From Pseudomonadota bacterium (GTDB taxonomy: Bacteria; Pseudomonadota; Gammaproteobacteria; UBA1113), in contig JAJXVU010000001.1 in the NCBI GenBank assembly GCA_021781965.1, positions 62,001-126,000 of the forward strand: a DNA stretch of 64,000 bases, written 5' to 3'. Below are positions 53,601 to 62,600 of this stretch, one piece after another. Numbering within the stretch: the stretch's first letter is position 1; each line of letters opens with the position of its first letter. The translations under genes and the position numbers were made by a program. The notes below the pieces were generated by a model that saw only the letters and a program-made list of their open reading frames with translations, had not been told where the DNA came from and ran no database searches.

Positions 53601-53736
53601 CGCGGGCCGCGCAAAGGTATATGCGGATATTCAAGAAGCAGCGGGTAAGATACTCCATATATTTCAGGCGGCATATCCAGAGGAAGTTAATGCAGTGGCG
53701 GACGGAATGCACATAACGGTTGCTCCTCGCAAATAA
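50671..53736 (+). CDS. Mosaic HAD plus Sel1-like protein, putative Dot/Icm effector
   Basis: 1021 residues, soluble, no signal peptide. N-terminal HAD-like phosphatase features: DIDGTLI (34-40), GVITNGD (142-148) as possible motif II, and ILVDDG (256-261) as motif IV. Two Sel1/TPR-like units follow at 347-380 (NPEALFFLAKAVLNGEFGFK) and about 598-630 (NPNALFLLAQAALKGNGVVK). They head two ~245-residue sections that look duplicated. The C-terminal ~200 residues are helical and unrecognised. GAGG precedes the ATG. Eukaryote-like mosaic architecture in a Dot/Icm genome suggests a secreted effector; not proven. Confidence 0.7.
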   Translation: MSASEPQNLIGIESSEYDIRLLELDRASTIVLTDIDGTLIAEKALDGEDQYLTLEQKKEKAMSHDLIRDEKLLTQDPGVRIIGFSSMTLSDFITRKCFPNQDGTVTEKWEINYNPEGEELNPKCRRTDLLRYLKKAGLKFGGVITNGDLAFGRGPGAVFFETYLSVAAEFEAVKNLPDNDERKQKFVAETAGKEILITEWIHKTEKIISSYPIYKQLLDNSKDYFENEKSYNQGLHKIGMLLSLLESGKAKPKKIILVDDGVGCVQAIMAMIAIHNRAYPDETIELDVVYFRNDDCFGSKNMVARHFYDKPLTPITMQDMEVLERLKLNSKKIVDPLTRLISICAKANPEALFFLAKAVLNGEFGFKDRAAAYRLARFALRFSESKEFKTSIEIFVKKNNLTAPDGGKVEKRELQQLLDHLEPFVLNKGGLLWARLKAWKKQQLAEKGIKSDKNFVPYQAVYKDVEMYVRYNAKLYAYYTLMNRYLSCTDPLELQAIEQCLEEYFRPLLIDEKPFSPEVYFYPGEEKKGIDQELISIQRIPGKHDFSLVQQAFLSNALQFQDIIKDQALKDKLRENITIVVGSKKRINPDIIRFCEEADPNALFLLAQAALKGNGVVKDRVSAYYLALLALELASRAGKGNGIARFIWDNFSLPVEGQCKEGFPKIKGYNAKDLFERYQRSIAAKEKEEYLPSAQSSRSANDKKEIQILQQDHRSLEAIGLELIAVIENKLEELKSDDSKILVRAALAQLIIDIENFRVNEQGKCGLTASILIRDTLSRLMAQEELDISWFMPKVMPLAQEYDSFASAIDNSLVWEVKGEEDTEVNLVTHYDELLKKDKELREKLAQEAKEEAIILLEPGKLRQPLSDLYSIVYNGINTRILETSLGGVVMKSISTQLYDYGDSSLQNKRVTSFAAEIIGLIKAVDKGIRTPHRPESSEERKELVKRLFDVITVAKKGYEEAKKDANRTTFHVSSKSAGRAKVYADIQEAAGKILHIFQAAYPEEVNAVADGMHITVAPRK

Positions 53737-53744
53737 CATCAACT

Positions 53745-53785
53745 GCCCCCAGAGATCGTTTTGCACAAAATTCGGTCTCTGGGGC
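53745..53785 (+). terminator. Hairpin after the effector-like gene
   Basis: GCCCCCAGAGA pairs with TCTCTGGGGC (one bulge) around a 20-base loop, nine bases after the stop. No strong T run, so efficiency is uncertain. Confidence 0.5.
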
Positions 53786-53800
53786 TTAAGCTGTATCATA

Positions 53801-53829
53801 TTGCATCTATTTTGACAGTATCTTATAAT
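53801..53829 (+). promoter_or_regulatory. Sigma-70-like promoter before the membrane protein-mpl-nit-asnS run
   Basis: TTGCAT (53801-53806), 17 bases, TATAAT (53824-53829), 34 bases before the next start codon. Confidence 0.65.
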
Positions 53830-53863
53830 GCCGCAGATTGCACGATCATTATAAGGGTTCATT

Positions 53864-54412
53864 ATGAAAGGCTTGTTGGCGTTATTGCGTTTATGGTGGG
53901 ATATTTGTCGTTTCAAGCGCGACCCTGCAGACGTGCCTTATTCGCCTACCTTATTGGCCGTGGTGGCCCTGTGTCAATGGAGTTTGGCCTACCTAGCCTG
54001 GACCAACAGCAAGAATTGGCAATATGGTCTTTTGGCCGCCACTATCTACGTGGGTACTTTGTTGCTGTTGCCTTATCTAGTTCTTTTGGCCGCCCACAAA
54101 ACGGCGCGTTATGTGCAAATGCAGGCGGCTTTGTTGGGCACATCGTTGTTGCTCAATCTAGTGGCAGCAATCCTTATCGTTTCCAGCTCTTTTTTAGCCG
54201 AAGGCATCCCTTTTTTACAATATTTGGTTTTGCTTGTCATCGTCTTGATGGTAGTCTGGGCGGTAGCTGTGCAGGGTAAAATCTATCAATCGGCATTAGA
54301 AAAATCGCGTTTTGTAGCGGTTTGCATCGCTGTATTTGTGTTATTGGCCAGTTCCAATATATTTGAATGGACAATGCGCTTATTACAATGGATCAAGGCC
54401 AGCGTGTTATGA
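53864..54412 (+). CDS. Small integral membrane protein
   Basis: 182 residues, cytosolic N-terminal ~30 residues (WWDICRFKRDPADVPYSP) then four hydrophobic helices (about 32-48, 53-72, 80-103, 112-132) and a fifth near 147-165. Resembles Yip1-like small membrane proteins in layout, but the family is uncertain. Overlaps mpl by four bases (ATGA) and starts the transcript driven by the promoter at 53801. Confidence 0.7.
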   Translation: MKGLLALLRLWWDICRFKRDPADVPYSPTLLAVVALCQWSLAYLAWTNSKNWQYGLLAATIYVGTLLLLPYLVLLAAHKTARYVQMQAALLGTSLLLNLVAAILIVSSSFLAEGIPFLQYLVLLVIVLMVVWAVAVQGKIYQSALEKSRFVAVCIAVFVLLASSNIFEWTMRLLQWIKASVL

Positions 54413-55749
54413 ATAGACATCTGCACATCTTAGGGATTTGTGGCACTTTTATGGGCGGAATTGCCGCCCTGGCTAAGGAAGCGGGTTTTAGTGTCAGCGG
54501 TGCTGATGAAGCGGTATATCCTCCAATGAGTACGCAATTAACGGCCTTGGGCATAGATTTACATCAAGGCTATGATGATACGCTCTCAGAATCTATTCCG
54601 GATATTGTTATAGGCAACGCCTTATCCAGAGGCAAACCCATAGTGGAAGCCATTTTGGCGCGTAATTTGCCGTATTCCTCGGGGCCGGAATGGCTATACC
54701 GAGAAATTCTACAGCAACGTCATGTCATCGCCGTTTCCGGCACGCACGGCAAAACCACCACCGCAAGTTTAATTGCGTGGGTCTTAGAATTTGCAGGCCT
54801 AAAACCAGGCTTTTTAATAGGCGGCGTTCCGGAGAACTTCGGTATTTCGGCGCGTTTAGGGGATAGTGAATTTTTTGTCATTGAAGCCGATGAATACGAC
54901 AGCGCTTTTTTTGATAAACGCTCTAAGTTCATTCATTATCATCCGCGCACCTTGGTGATCAACAATCTAGAATTCGATCACGCCGATATTTTTGACACTC
55001 TAGGCGATATACAAAAACAATTTCATCACTTGCTGCGCATCGTGCCCAGCAATGGTACGGTTATAGTGCCTGCTAACGATACTGCCATTCAGGAAGTTTT
55101 AGACTTAGGCGTGTGGACTCCGGTGGTGTATTTAGGACTAGATTTTAAAGCACAATCCTTAAAAGACGATGGCAGCGAATTTAAAGTGTATTACCAGGAC
55201 AAAGAACAAGGTACGGTACACTGGAACTTATTAGGGCAGCACAATATACACAATGCATTGGCGGCGATTGCTGCTGCCCATGCGGTAGGCGTGCCCATTG
55301 CCACTGCCATAGCCGCTTTACCTGAATTTAAAAATGTGAAACGTCGCATGGAGAAAAAGGGCGAGGCGCATGGTGTGAGTATATATGATGATTTTGCACA
55401 TCATCCGACTGCAATTGCCACTACCTTACAAGGTTTGCGTGCGCGCATAGGGTCAGCACATTTATTTGCCCTATTGGAATTGGGCTCTTATACCATGCGT
55501 ACTGGCGTACATAAAAAGACCTTGCCACCATCGTGGTTAGATGCAGATGAAATCGTAATCATTCGTCCGAATCCAGATTGGGGCGTAGACGATTTAATCG
55601 CTGCTTCAAAGCGCCCTGTGACGGTATTAGATACACTAGAAGCTATAGTCGAGCATTTTAAAGCAAAAACCAAAGTAGGTGATCATCTAGTCGTAATGAG
55701 CAATAAAGGCTTTGGCGGCATACATCAACAATTATTACAAGCGCTGTAA
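54409..55749 (+). CDS. mpl: UDP-MurNAc:L-alanyl-gamma-D-glutamyl-meso-DAP ligase Mpl
   Basis: 446 residues from the ATG at 54409, overlapping the preceding stop. Mur ligase: HILGICGTFMGGIAALAKEAG, ATP loop VSGTHGKTTTASL, EADEYDSAFFDKRSKF (Mpl-type), NNLEFDHADIFDTL, YDDFAHHPTAI. Recycles murein tripeptide onto UDP-MurNAc. Confidence 0.95.
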   Translation: MNRHLHILGICGTFMGGIAALAKEAGFSVSGADEAVYPPMSTQLTALGIDLHQGYDDTLSESIPDIVIGNALSRGKPIVEAILARNLPYSSGPEWLYREILQQRHVIAVSGTHGKTTTASLIAWVLEFAGLKPGFLIGGVPENFGISARLGDSEFFVIEADEYDSAFFDKRSKFIHYHPRTLVINNLEFDHADIFDTLGDIQKQFHHLLRIVPSNGTVIVPANDTAIQEVLDLGVWTPVVYLGLDFKAQSLKDDGSEFKVYYQDKEQGTVHWNLLGQHNIHNALAAIAAAHAVGVPIATAIAALPEFKNVKRRMEKKGEAHGVSIYDDFAHHPTAIATTLQGLRARIGSAHLFALLELGSYTMRTGVHKKTLPPSWLDADEIVIIRPNPDWGVDDLIAASKRPVTVLDTLEAIVEHFKAKTKVGDHLVVMSNKGFGGIHQQLLQAL

Positions 55750-55751
55750 TC

Positions 55752-56558
55752 ATGACTAGCAAAATTGCTGCGATACAAATGTGCTCTAGCGAAAGTGTAG
55801 ATGAAAATCTGCAGATGGCGTATCGTTTAATAGGCGAAGCGGCGGAACAAGGGGCAAAGCTGGTTGCTTTACCAGAAATGTTTCCTTTAATAACGGATAA
55901 AAACGATTGGCGGTTACATGCGCGCGAATCCTTTGGCCAGGGCAAAATTCAAGATTTTTTAGCACACACGGCACAACACTATGGTGTGTGGTTAGTGGGT
56001 GGTACCATACCTATACTCAATCAACAAGGTGATAAAGTACGCGCAGCTTGTTTAGTTTATAACGAGCTAGGAGTAAGGGTCGCGCGTTACGATAAAATAC
56101 ACTTATTCGATGTGGTATTATCCGCTACGGAATATTACCGCGAATCCGATACCGTAGAGGCCGGAGAAAACAGCGTAGTCGTGGAAACGCCTTTTGGACG
56201 TTTAGGCTTAGCCATTTGTTATGATGTGCGCTTTCCAGAATTGTTCAATGAACTTTTTAAAAAGGGCGCGGAAATTATAGTCTTACCATCGGCGTTTACC
56301 GTTAAAACGGGGGAAGCACATTGGCATGTATTAACGCGCGCTCGTGCCATTGATACTTTCTGTTATGTTTTGGCACCCGCACAAAGCGGCACACACGCCA
56401 GTGGTCGCAAAACTTATGGTCACAGTGTCATTATCGACCCTTGGGGAACCATTATTGCGGAATGTAAAGAACAGAAGTCAGGCGTCATTTACGCCGATAT
56501 AAATTTAGAAGAGATATATAAAGTGCGTAAAGCCATACCTATAGAGGATTATAAATAA
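55752..56558 (+). CDS. Nitrilase-superfamily amidase (Nit1-like)
   Basis: 268 residues. Catalytic Glu in LPEMFPL, Lys in YDKIHLFDV, Cys in [12 protein letters not shown]. The set matches the Nit1/deaminated-glutathione amidase group, which removes the damaged product of transaminase action on glutathione. Two bases after mpl, two before asnS. Confidence 0.9.
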   Translation: MTSKIAAIQMCSSESVDENLQMAYRLIGEAAEQGAKLVALPEMFPLITDKNDWRLHARESFGQGKIQDFLAHTAQHYGVWLVGGTIPILNQQGDKVRAACLVYNELGVRVARYDKIHLFDVVLSATEYYRESDTVEAGENSVVVETPFGRLGLAICYDVRFPELFNELFKKGAEIIVLPSAFTVKTGEAHWHVLTRARAIDTFCYVLAPAQSGTHASGRKTYGHSVIIDPWGTIIAECKEQKSGVIYADINLEEIYKVRKAIPIEDYK

Positions 56559-56560
56559 AA

Positions 56561-57952
56561 ATGTCTATTGCAGCCTTATTAAACGATAAAACGAAAATCA
56601 ATACGACGGTGAGCGTTGAAGGGTGGGTGCGTACGCGTCGCGATTCAAAAGCGGGCATGTCCTTTATTGCTTTATACGATGGCTCTTGTTTTGCGACAGT
56701 GCAAATCATAGCGCCTAGCGATTTGCCGAATTATGACAGTGAAATATTAAAACTCACCGCAGGTTGTTCCATACACGTTGTGGGTACATTGGTACCTTCA
56801 GAGGGTCAAGGGCAAACGGTGGAAATAAAAGCCGAAAGTGTCACCGTGATTGGCTTTATAGACAATCCGGAACACTATCCTATTAGTCCGAAGAGACATA
56901 CCTTAGAATATCTACGAGAAGTACAACATTTGCGTCCGCGCACGAATATTATAGGCGCCGTGTCCAGAGTGCGTCACAGTGTGGCCCATGCTATACATGA
57001 ATTTTTCCATCAACAAGGCTTTTTTTGGTTAAACACGCCTATTATCACCACCAACGATTGCGAAGGTGCGGGTGAGCTATTTCGTGTTAGCACTTTGGAC
57101 TTATATCATGTACCTAAAGATACCGAGGGTAAAGTGAATTTTAGCGAAGATTTTTTTAGTCGCGAAGCTTTTCTAACCGTATCAGGGCAGCTCAATGCTG
57201 AAGCCTATGCTTTAGCTTTATCGAAGGTTTATACCTTTGGCCCTACTTTTAGGGCTGAAAATTCCAATACCAGTCGTCATTTGGCTGAGTTTTGGATGAT
57301 AGAACCCGAAATGGCTTTTGCTACATTGAAGGAAGATGCTGCCTTAGCCGAAGCATTATTAAAAACTGTATTGACCACAGTATTACGCGAACGCGCCGAT
57401 GACATGGCCTTTTTCAATGAATGGGTAGATAAAACGTGTATCGCTCGTTTAGAACAGGTCATTAGCAATAAATTTGTGACGATGACTTACAGCGAAGCAG
57501 TGGCTATTTTAGAAAAAGAAAATAGCCGTTTTGAATATCCCGTCAGTTGGGGGATTGATTTACAATCCGAACACGAACGTTACTTGGCGGAACAATATGT
57601 GAAAGCACCGGTGATCGTGACGGATTATCCTAAAGAGATTAAAGCCTTTTATATGCGTTTAAATGACGATGGTAAGACTGTAGCAGCTATGGACGTATTA
57701 GCACCCGGCATAGGCGAAATCATCGGTGGCAGTCAACGCGAAGAACGTTTAGACGTGTTAACGCAACGCATGAAAGACAGCGGTTTAAACCCAGAAGATT
57801 ACAGTTGGTATTTGGACTTGCGCCGTTATGGCAGCGTACCGCATGCCGGTTTTGGTTTGGGCTTTGAACGTTTATTGAGTTATATTACGGGTGTGGCGAA
57901 TGTGCGCGATGTGATTCCGTTTCCTCGTGCGCCAGGGCAGGCGAAGTATTAG
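56561..57952 (+). CDS. asnS: Asparaginyl-tRNA synthetase
   Basis: 463 residues. OB-fold anticodon domain ([21 protein letters not shown]), class II core with [72 protein letters not shown] and motif 3 [15 protein letters not shown]. Last gene of the run. Presence of AsnRS means Asn-tRNA is made directly. Confidence 0.96.
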   Translation: MSIAALLNDKTKINTTVSVEGWVRTRRDSKAGMSFIALYDGSCFATVQIIAPSDLPNYDSEILKLTAGCSIHVVGTLVPSEGQGQTVEIKAESVTVIGFIDNPEHYPISPKRHTLEYLREVQHLRPRTNIIGAVSRVRHSVAHAIHEFFHQQGFFWLNTPIITTNDCEGAGELFRVSTLDLYHVPKDTEGKVNFSEDFFSREAFLTVSGQLNAEAYALALSKVYTFGPTFRAENSNTSRHLAEFWMIEPEMAFATLKEDAALAEALLKTVLTTVLRERADDMAFFNEWVDKTCIARLEQVISNKFVTMTYSEAVAILEKENSRFEYPVSWGIDLQSEHERYLAEQYVKAPVIVTDYPKEIKAFYMRLNDDGKTVAAMDVLAPGIGEIIGGSQREERLDVLTQRMKDSGLNPEDYSWYLDLRRYGSVPHAGFGLGFERLLSYITGVANVRDVIPFPRAPGQAKY

Positions 57953-58043
57953 TTACCAGCTGAGAATCTTCTCGAGTTTAGCTATGGTTTTTGTAACTAT
58001 CAGTGCCTATGAAATGAATTTCGATAGCGCGGCGCTACCCGTT

Positions 58044-58160
58044 CCGTCATTGCGAGCCAGCGAGTAGCTAATTTACAATAGAATCTATGCGCAATCATGT
58101 TTATGAAATGACTAAATTGCGCGGGACCAGACGAGCGCCGCGTGGCAATCCAGGAAGACC
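58044..58160. repeat. REP-like element (CATTGCGAGC ... GGCAATCCAG)
   Basis: CCGTCATTGCGAGCCAGCGAG at 58044 and GCGCCGCGTGGCAATCCAGG near 58133-58152 are the two ends of a common intergenic palindrome type (inverted TTGCGAG/GGCAA cores). The rest of 57953-58394 shows no gene. Confidence 0.65.
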
Positions 58161-58394
58161 TTTAATGATGAAAAGAACTGTTATGTAAGCGAGGCTAAAT
58201 AAAGAAATGTGGCATATATAAAATCAAGATTTTAACTTCGGTCATATCTATTTGCTGCATTCACTGACGCTTAAGAAGTAATACAGCATTTTCGTGAGGC
58301 AGGCTCTGTGCTTGCTCAATGGTGGGCCTTCCCCAGAGTTTTATGCTCAGGTTTGGCATAAGAGTAATAATAAAGGAAATTCATGGTGAATTAA

Positions 58395-59192
58395 ATGATG
58401 GGAAGAATTGGCCTAGACAATAAAATTTTATTGAAGCTATCTAAGCATAAAGCTAAAAAAATAGTAGAGGGGCTTATCAATGAAGGTAAAGAGATTTTTT
58501 CTAAGTATGAAAAATACGATTCAGCTATGTCAAGTTTTAAAATTATTAGATGTCCATATGATAGTGATTTATCAAAAATTTCCATAGATGGTAGATTAAT
58601 AATCTATTACAAATACGATGGGGGAGTCGTTGTTGGATATAATGAAAATAATGAAAGTGAAGAAGAAATAACTTTTTTTGAAATATTGCTATATGATACA
58701 AGAAACCGTAAAACTATACATGAGACTATTGATTTTGATCAAAAAATAAATTGTGCCATAGAGAGTGAAGTATGTTGCGGTATTCTACAATATCTATCTG
58801 AAAAAGGAATCAATGTTCTTAATCATAATGAATATAAAAAATGGGAAAATAGATGTATAGAAAAGTTAGTTGCTGTTGGCTATGGTGATACTGGTTTTAT
58901 ACGGGCTAAAGGCTCTCTTAGTATCAAGGATAATCAATTTATTGAATCATTCTCTCGGCAAATAGACAGCTTAAAGACTGTATTTGAAATTATTTCAGAG
59001 TCCAGGAGCATTTCTGTAAATTTCATAAAGTGTTATAGAAAGCTTGTAAAATGGATGCGAAAAACTAAAAAGTTTATAATCTGGATATTAGGTACGCTTC
59101 TTTCAGGACTTCTGGTTTTATGGCTACAAGACCCACTAAAAAATTTTTTCATATGGTTATGGAACAAGTCTATTAGTTTAATGCATATGTAA
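58395..59192 (+). CDS. Hypothetical tail-anchored protein
   Basis: 265 residues, AT-rich codons unlike the asnS run. Soluble N-terminal ~220 residues with a KYDGGVVVGYNENNESEEEITFF strand block, a basic stretch (KCYRKLVKWMRKTKK), one C-terminal membrane helix (FIIWILGTLLSGLLVLWL, about 228-245) and a short tail. Not recognised. No strong ribosome site; two ATGs in a row. It lies in a repeat-rich, gene-poor stretch, suggesting recent acquisition. Confidence 0.55.
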   Translation: MMGRIGLDNKILLKLSKHKAKKIVEGLINEGKEIFSKYEKYDSAMSSFKIIRCPYDSDLSKISIDGRLIIYYKYDGGVVVGYNENNESEEEITFFEILLYDTRNRKTIHETIDFDQKINCAIESEVCCGILQYLSEKGINVLNHNEYKKWENRCIEKLVAVGYGDTGFIRAKGSLSIKDNQFIESFSRQIDSLKTVFEIISESRSISVNFIKCYRKLVKWMRKTKKFIIWILGTLLSGLLVLWLQDPLKNFFIWLWNKSISLMHM

Positions 59193-59838
59193 CTATATCA
59201 ATTACAACGATTAGAAATAATTTAACATTAATAATGATTGATAAAAGTTTGGCTGAAATCGCCAGAAGACGAGGAGGTAAGGTTATAAGGCATCATAAAG
59301 ATAAATTTTTTTTCTGTCTTTCTCAGAAGCTACTCGGTACTTGAGTAGTGCCGAGTAGTTCTTGTAATGTGAGTATCCCGCCCATCAATGAATCTACCCC
59401 ATTTGTTTTATAAAAACTCTCACTAGTGATTAACGCTAGCAGGTATTGAGATTCATCAATGTTTTACGCCCCCTGCTCAAAAATATTTATATAGTGGGGA
59501 TAATGGTCTACCCACAACATTTCTGAAGCAAAAGTCTGTCCGCCTTAACGCATTAAAACGAAGCGGATACCCACAAAGTTAGTTGCAACATAGTAACCCC
59601 CATATATATAAGGTAAAAATTACAACGAGAAACAATGCTATTATAACGAATAAAATTAATCTATGCAATATTTTATATTTTCCGTTAAACATAAACTAGC
59701 GCAAAATTAAATAAATCATTCATACTGTGCTCATATTATCAATATTAGAGCGGGCGGCACGGGGGCCGCCTAGTAAGGCAACCACAGCGTACAGATTACT
59801 TTTCTTTCCTAATATTTATTATAACCAGCAACCTAGGC
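59193..59838. other. Gene-poor region with repeat
   Basis: No convincing gene. Contains an 8-bp inverted repeat CTACTCGG/CCGAGTAG (59330-59358) and a copy of a ~75-bp repeat at 59702-59780 (CAAAATTAAATAAATCATTC ... hairpin GGCGGC/GCCGCC). Confidence 0.6.
59702..59780 (+). repeat. ~75-bp dispersed repeat, copy 1 of 3
   Basis: AT-rich head (AAATTAAATAAATCATT), TATCAATATTAGAGC, then a short GC hairpin. Other copies at 61096-61169 and 62601-62674, all in the same orientation. Confidence 0.7.
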
Positions 59839-59866
59839 TTGAATTATTAAAAAATGCGCGTATAAT
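59839..59866 (+). promoter_or_regulatory. Sigma-70-like promoter of the RES locus
   Basis: TTGAAT (59839-59844), 16 bases, perfect TATAAT (59861-59866). Transcription would begin just before the small ORF at 59899. Confidence 0.6.
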
Positions 59867-59898
59867 CTGAAAATATTCAAACACTGTGGGAGCTTATC

Positions 59899-60036
59899 AT
59901 TTTTAGCGATTTGCGGAAATACAGCGGACTCTTCAAAGATGGTGTCGATGAGCTTTATCTATTAGCACAAAGATCCGATGAAAAGGCAATACCTTTGTTT
60001 GAGATAAAGTTAGAGTTGGAAAAGGAAAGTAATTGA
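59899..60036 (+). CDS. Small ORF before the RES gene, start codon ATT or lost
   Basis: An open frame runs from 59866 to a TGA at 60036 with no ATG, GTG or well-placed TTG. GGGAG (59888-59892) sits six bases before an ATT at 59899. That start would give 45 residues (FSDLRKYSGLFKDGVDELY ... LEKESN), acidic and helical. Its stop is one base before the RES ATG, so translation would be coupled. It may be an antitoxin-like partner with a rare start, or a gene whose ATG mutated. RES toxins usually pair with Xre/DUF2384 antitoxins, which this is not. Confidence 0.4.
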   Translation: MFSDLRKYSGLFKDGVDELYLLAQRSDEKAIPLFEIKLELEKESN

Positions 60037-60037
60037 A

Positions 60038-61039
60038 ATGAGTATATTAAATTTAATTTCGGATGAAGAACTTAAAATTCTTAGTATAGATCAGATAAAG
60101 CAGATAATCGGACCTAAAATGCGAGGACTAACTATTCAAACGCCGATAATCTCAAAAGGAACTTTTCTTTATCGTGCAAGAAAATTAGGCGGTTCATTTC
60201 AAAAAAATAAAGAAATGTCTATTTCTGAATTAACTTATCCGCCAGTTGAGCTTGCTACTATTGGGCGAGTAAATCGTGAAAATTCATCACTTTTTTATTG
60301 TTCTCTCTCTAAAGAAGCAGTTTTTTATGAATTACCTTTGAATGTCGGGAATGAAATTATTTTGAGCTTTTGGCAAGTACATAAAGATATTATTGTTAAT
60401 AACATTGGCTATACTCAAAAAACGTTTAATCAACTAAGCGCTAAACGTATTTGTCCAAAATGGACGGTTTCTACTAATGCTAATATTAGTAGGTCTTCAG
60501 TAGAAGATATTGACCCCACTGTGTTAGAGAAAATTAAATTAGGGGCTGGGGAAAATGCTGATTTATTAGAATCTTTGAGTTCTGCCTTTATGTGTAATGT
60601 TGATGAAAATAACGTATATAGATACAAACTAACGGTTGCAATTGCTGAGTGCCATTTGGGAGATATTTGCAATTCTAACGAAAAGATTAATGGTATTCTT
60701 TATCCGAGTGTACGGACTATGGCAGAAGAAGACAATTTAGCAATAAACCCAGCGTTTGCAGATCAATATTTAATACTCAAAAAAGCAATGCATATACGTA
60801 TTGATGATAAAAGTGAAAAGAACTTTTCCATAACTATGTTAGATCAAGCAGCTTTAGGTAATGATGAGAGTTTAGTATGGTTAGGTGGGCTACCAACTAG
60901 CCCTATTATGACAGCATGTACAATTACAGCTGTAGCCGGTGTTGATAATAATGGTGACTATTTTAGAAGTACGGAGGGGATTCCATGTCATTGGCGAATC
61001 ATAGACGAAAATACTGGTGTGGTACATACATTTACGTGA
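60038..61039 (+). CDS. RES-domain protein, putative NAD+-degrading toxin or effector
   Basis: 333 residues, longer than stand-alone RES toxins (~160-230). RES landmarks: FLYRARKL (Arg 46/48), IGRVNRENSSLFYCSLSKEAVFYEL (73-99) with Glu 93/98, and GILYPSVRTMAEEDNLAI (219-236) with Ser 224. Characterised RES proteins split NAD+ by phosphorolysis or hydrolysis. A ~100-residue insertion separates the Glu and Ser parts, and a C-terminal ~80 residues extend it. AAAGGAAAG lies upstream of the ATG. Toxin-antitoxin, phage defence and host-directed effector are all possible. Confidence 0.75.
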   Translation: MSILNLISDEELKILSIDQIKQIIGPKMRGLTIQTPIISKGTFLYRARKLGGSFQKNKEMSISELTYPPVELATIGRVNRENSSLFYCSLSKEAVFYELPLNVGNEIILSFWQVHKDIIVNNIGYTQKTFNQLSAKRICPKWTVSTNANISRSSVEDIDPTVLEKIKLGAGENADLLESLSSAFMCNVDENNVYRYKLTVAIAECHLGDICNSNEKINGILYPSVRTMAEEDNLAINPAFADQYLILKKAMHIRIDDKSEKNFSITMLDQAALGNDESLVWLGGLPTSPIMTACTITAVAGVDNNGDYFRSTEGIPCHWRIIDENTGVVHTFT

Positions 61040-61095
61040 TGCACCTGTAGCTTTTAGGGAAGAGTATATTTGTTAGTGACTTGCAAAACCGGGAT

Positions 61096-61169
61096 CAAAT
61101 TAAATTAATCATTTATATTGTGCCCATTTACCGATATTAGAGCAGGCATGAAGGTCTGCCCCTACGAAG
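61096..61169 (+). repeat. ~75-bp dispersed repeat, copy 2 of 3
   Basis: CAAATTAAATTAATCATTT ... CCGATATTAGAGCAGGC ... GTCTGCCCCTACGAA. The 61040-61351 gap holds nothing else recognisable. Confidence 0.7.
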
Positions 61170-61351
61170 ATGCCGCCTTACTTCTTAAGAGCGGACAAGT
61201 GCAGCGCGACAATCTGAAAAAGCTCTAATGAAGAAGGAAAATATTGTCGATCAACATTGCGTATTGAACAACACGCACAACATGATTGTAAAAAACAGTT
61301 AAGGAACGTACAATACCGTATGCGTAAACGAGACAATGGCCTAGCATTGAA

Positions 61352-61639
61352 TTACTCGACTTTCTTGGCGTTATGTCCTTTACCTTTACCTTCACCCCAA
61401 GGTTCAAACTCTACCTCGTCGCCTTTGTCAAAAGTTTCTACCTTTAATAAACTGCTTTTTACTAACTCTGTAATGTCATTATTATTTGAGAGCCTATCAT
61501 TTAATAGGTATAAGATATGCTCATTTTTTTCTAAATCACCTAGGTGCAGGTGATATTCGTTACCTTCACTATCTTTAATTGTATATGAGTGCGGGTTAGG
61601 TAAGCCATGCACTACTGTTACTTTCCCTCTTACTATCAT
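61352..61639 (-). CDS. Small hypothetical OB-fold-like protein
   Basis: 95 residues. Starts MIVRGKVTVVHGLPNPHSYT and has KDSEGNEYHLHLGDL and a basic Gly/Lys tail (EGKGKGHNAKK), a pattern like small nucleic-acid-binding beta-barrels of the cold-shock type, but without RNP motifs. GGAG lies ten bases before the ATG. Function unknown. Confidence 0.5.
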   Translation of the reverse strand: MIVRGKVTVVHGLPNPHSYTIKDSEGNEYHLHLGDLEKNEHILYLLNDRLSNNNDITELVKSSLLKVETFDKGDEVEFEPWGEGKGKGHNAKKVE

Positions 61640-61801
61640 GTTTATACTCCAATTGAAGCTATTTCATTTAAATAATAGCATATTGCGAAAGATTTAATGT
61701 TAAGAGATAATTAATAGAAATATAAAAAATTAAGGAAATGCCATCTAAGTTTAAATGAATTTTTGGTAAAGTATATTTATTCCATATAGGATGGGGTCAA
61801 A

Positions 61802-62557
61802 CTAATCAAGAGACGCTGCTATTTTTTGCCATGGTGTTGATAGTGGCTGTAATACATTAGAGCCTGCCCGTGCCCTGAAACTCAGATAGTCACGGCCATG
61901 AATAGCAATTATGAAACCACGCGAGGTTTTTTCTATTAGTTTCCAATCTACTATCCACTTAACAAAGCTAACATAAGTATAACCTTTTTCTTCTTCTGCT
62001 AATTTATCACAAAACTTCTTGAACTTATCAGTATGAATTGGTAGGACGTTGGAATTAAGATATTCCAGCGCGGAAATTTGAGATCTAGTTATAAATCTGT
62101 CAAAAATTAAAAAACGGTTACGTAGAGTTTGGTGGGCAAGTGAATAGATTAGCATGCCAATTGCATCAGGTTCAGAGCATTTTCTATCCATAATTTGTTT
62201 TTCTATAATATTTCCTTCTTCAATTACCGTTTGTAACTCGAATGGCCCGAAGCCTTTGTTATAGCCATCGGCGCTTTTATTGTAAGTTCCGTCGCTTTTG
62301 TTATCCTCAGGTCCTGTTGTGTCATTAGCTGTGGTTTTACTAGGATTGAAGTCACTACCAAGATTTGATTCAAAGAAGGTCATCTTACCTGCACGTAATT
62401 CAAAACTTTCAATTTTGTCCATAGCGGACTTCATAGCATCCGGCAATACTTTAAATAGTTCACGTAATTCTTGCCTAAAATAGAAAATGAACAAAGAAAT
62501 GGCTAAAATCCACTTTATTGAAACGACAAAGTTAAGAGCTACAATTAGCCATATCAT
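61802..62557 (-). CDS. Hypothetical membrane-anchored protein
   Basis: 251 residues. One N-terminal membrane helix (about 5-26), an amphipathic stretch, a low-complexity Asp/Asn/Lys/Gly linker with two copies of YNK(S/G)-type units (about 68-103), and a C-terminal globular domain (about 108-235). That end carries RNRFLIFDRFITRSQISALEYL and a winged-helix-like end VSFVKWIVDWKLIEKTSRGF. AAGGAAC precedes the ATG. No family recognised. Confidence 0.6.
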   Translation of the reverse strand: MIWLIVALNFVVSIKWILAISLFIFYFRQELRELFKVLPDAMKSAMDKIESFELRAGKMTFFESNLGSDFNPSKTTANDTTGPEDNKSDGTYNKSADGYNKGFGPFELQTVIEEGNIIEKQIMDRKCSEPDAIGMLIYSLAHQTLRNRFLIFDRFITRSQISALEYLNSNVLPIHTDKFKKFCDKLAEEEKGYTYVSFVKWIVDWKLIEKTSRGFIIAIHGRDYLSFRARAGSNVLQPLSTPWQKIAASLD

Positions 62558-62600
62558 TATAATTGTTCCTTAATATTTAGTATTACACATAAATCAACAC

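Noticed and set aside
53761..54279. 172-codon frame overlapping the small membrane protein
   Set aside because: TTG start inside a hairpin and no hydrophobic pattern; the frame at 53864 has a promoter, ATG and coupling to mpl.
59234..59344. 36-codon ATG ORF (MIDKSLAEIARRRGG...)
   Set aside because: No ribosome site, ends in a hairpin, and composition gives no support; kept as intergenic.
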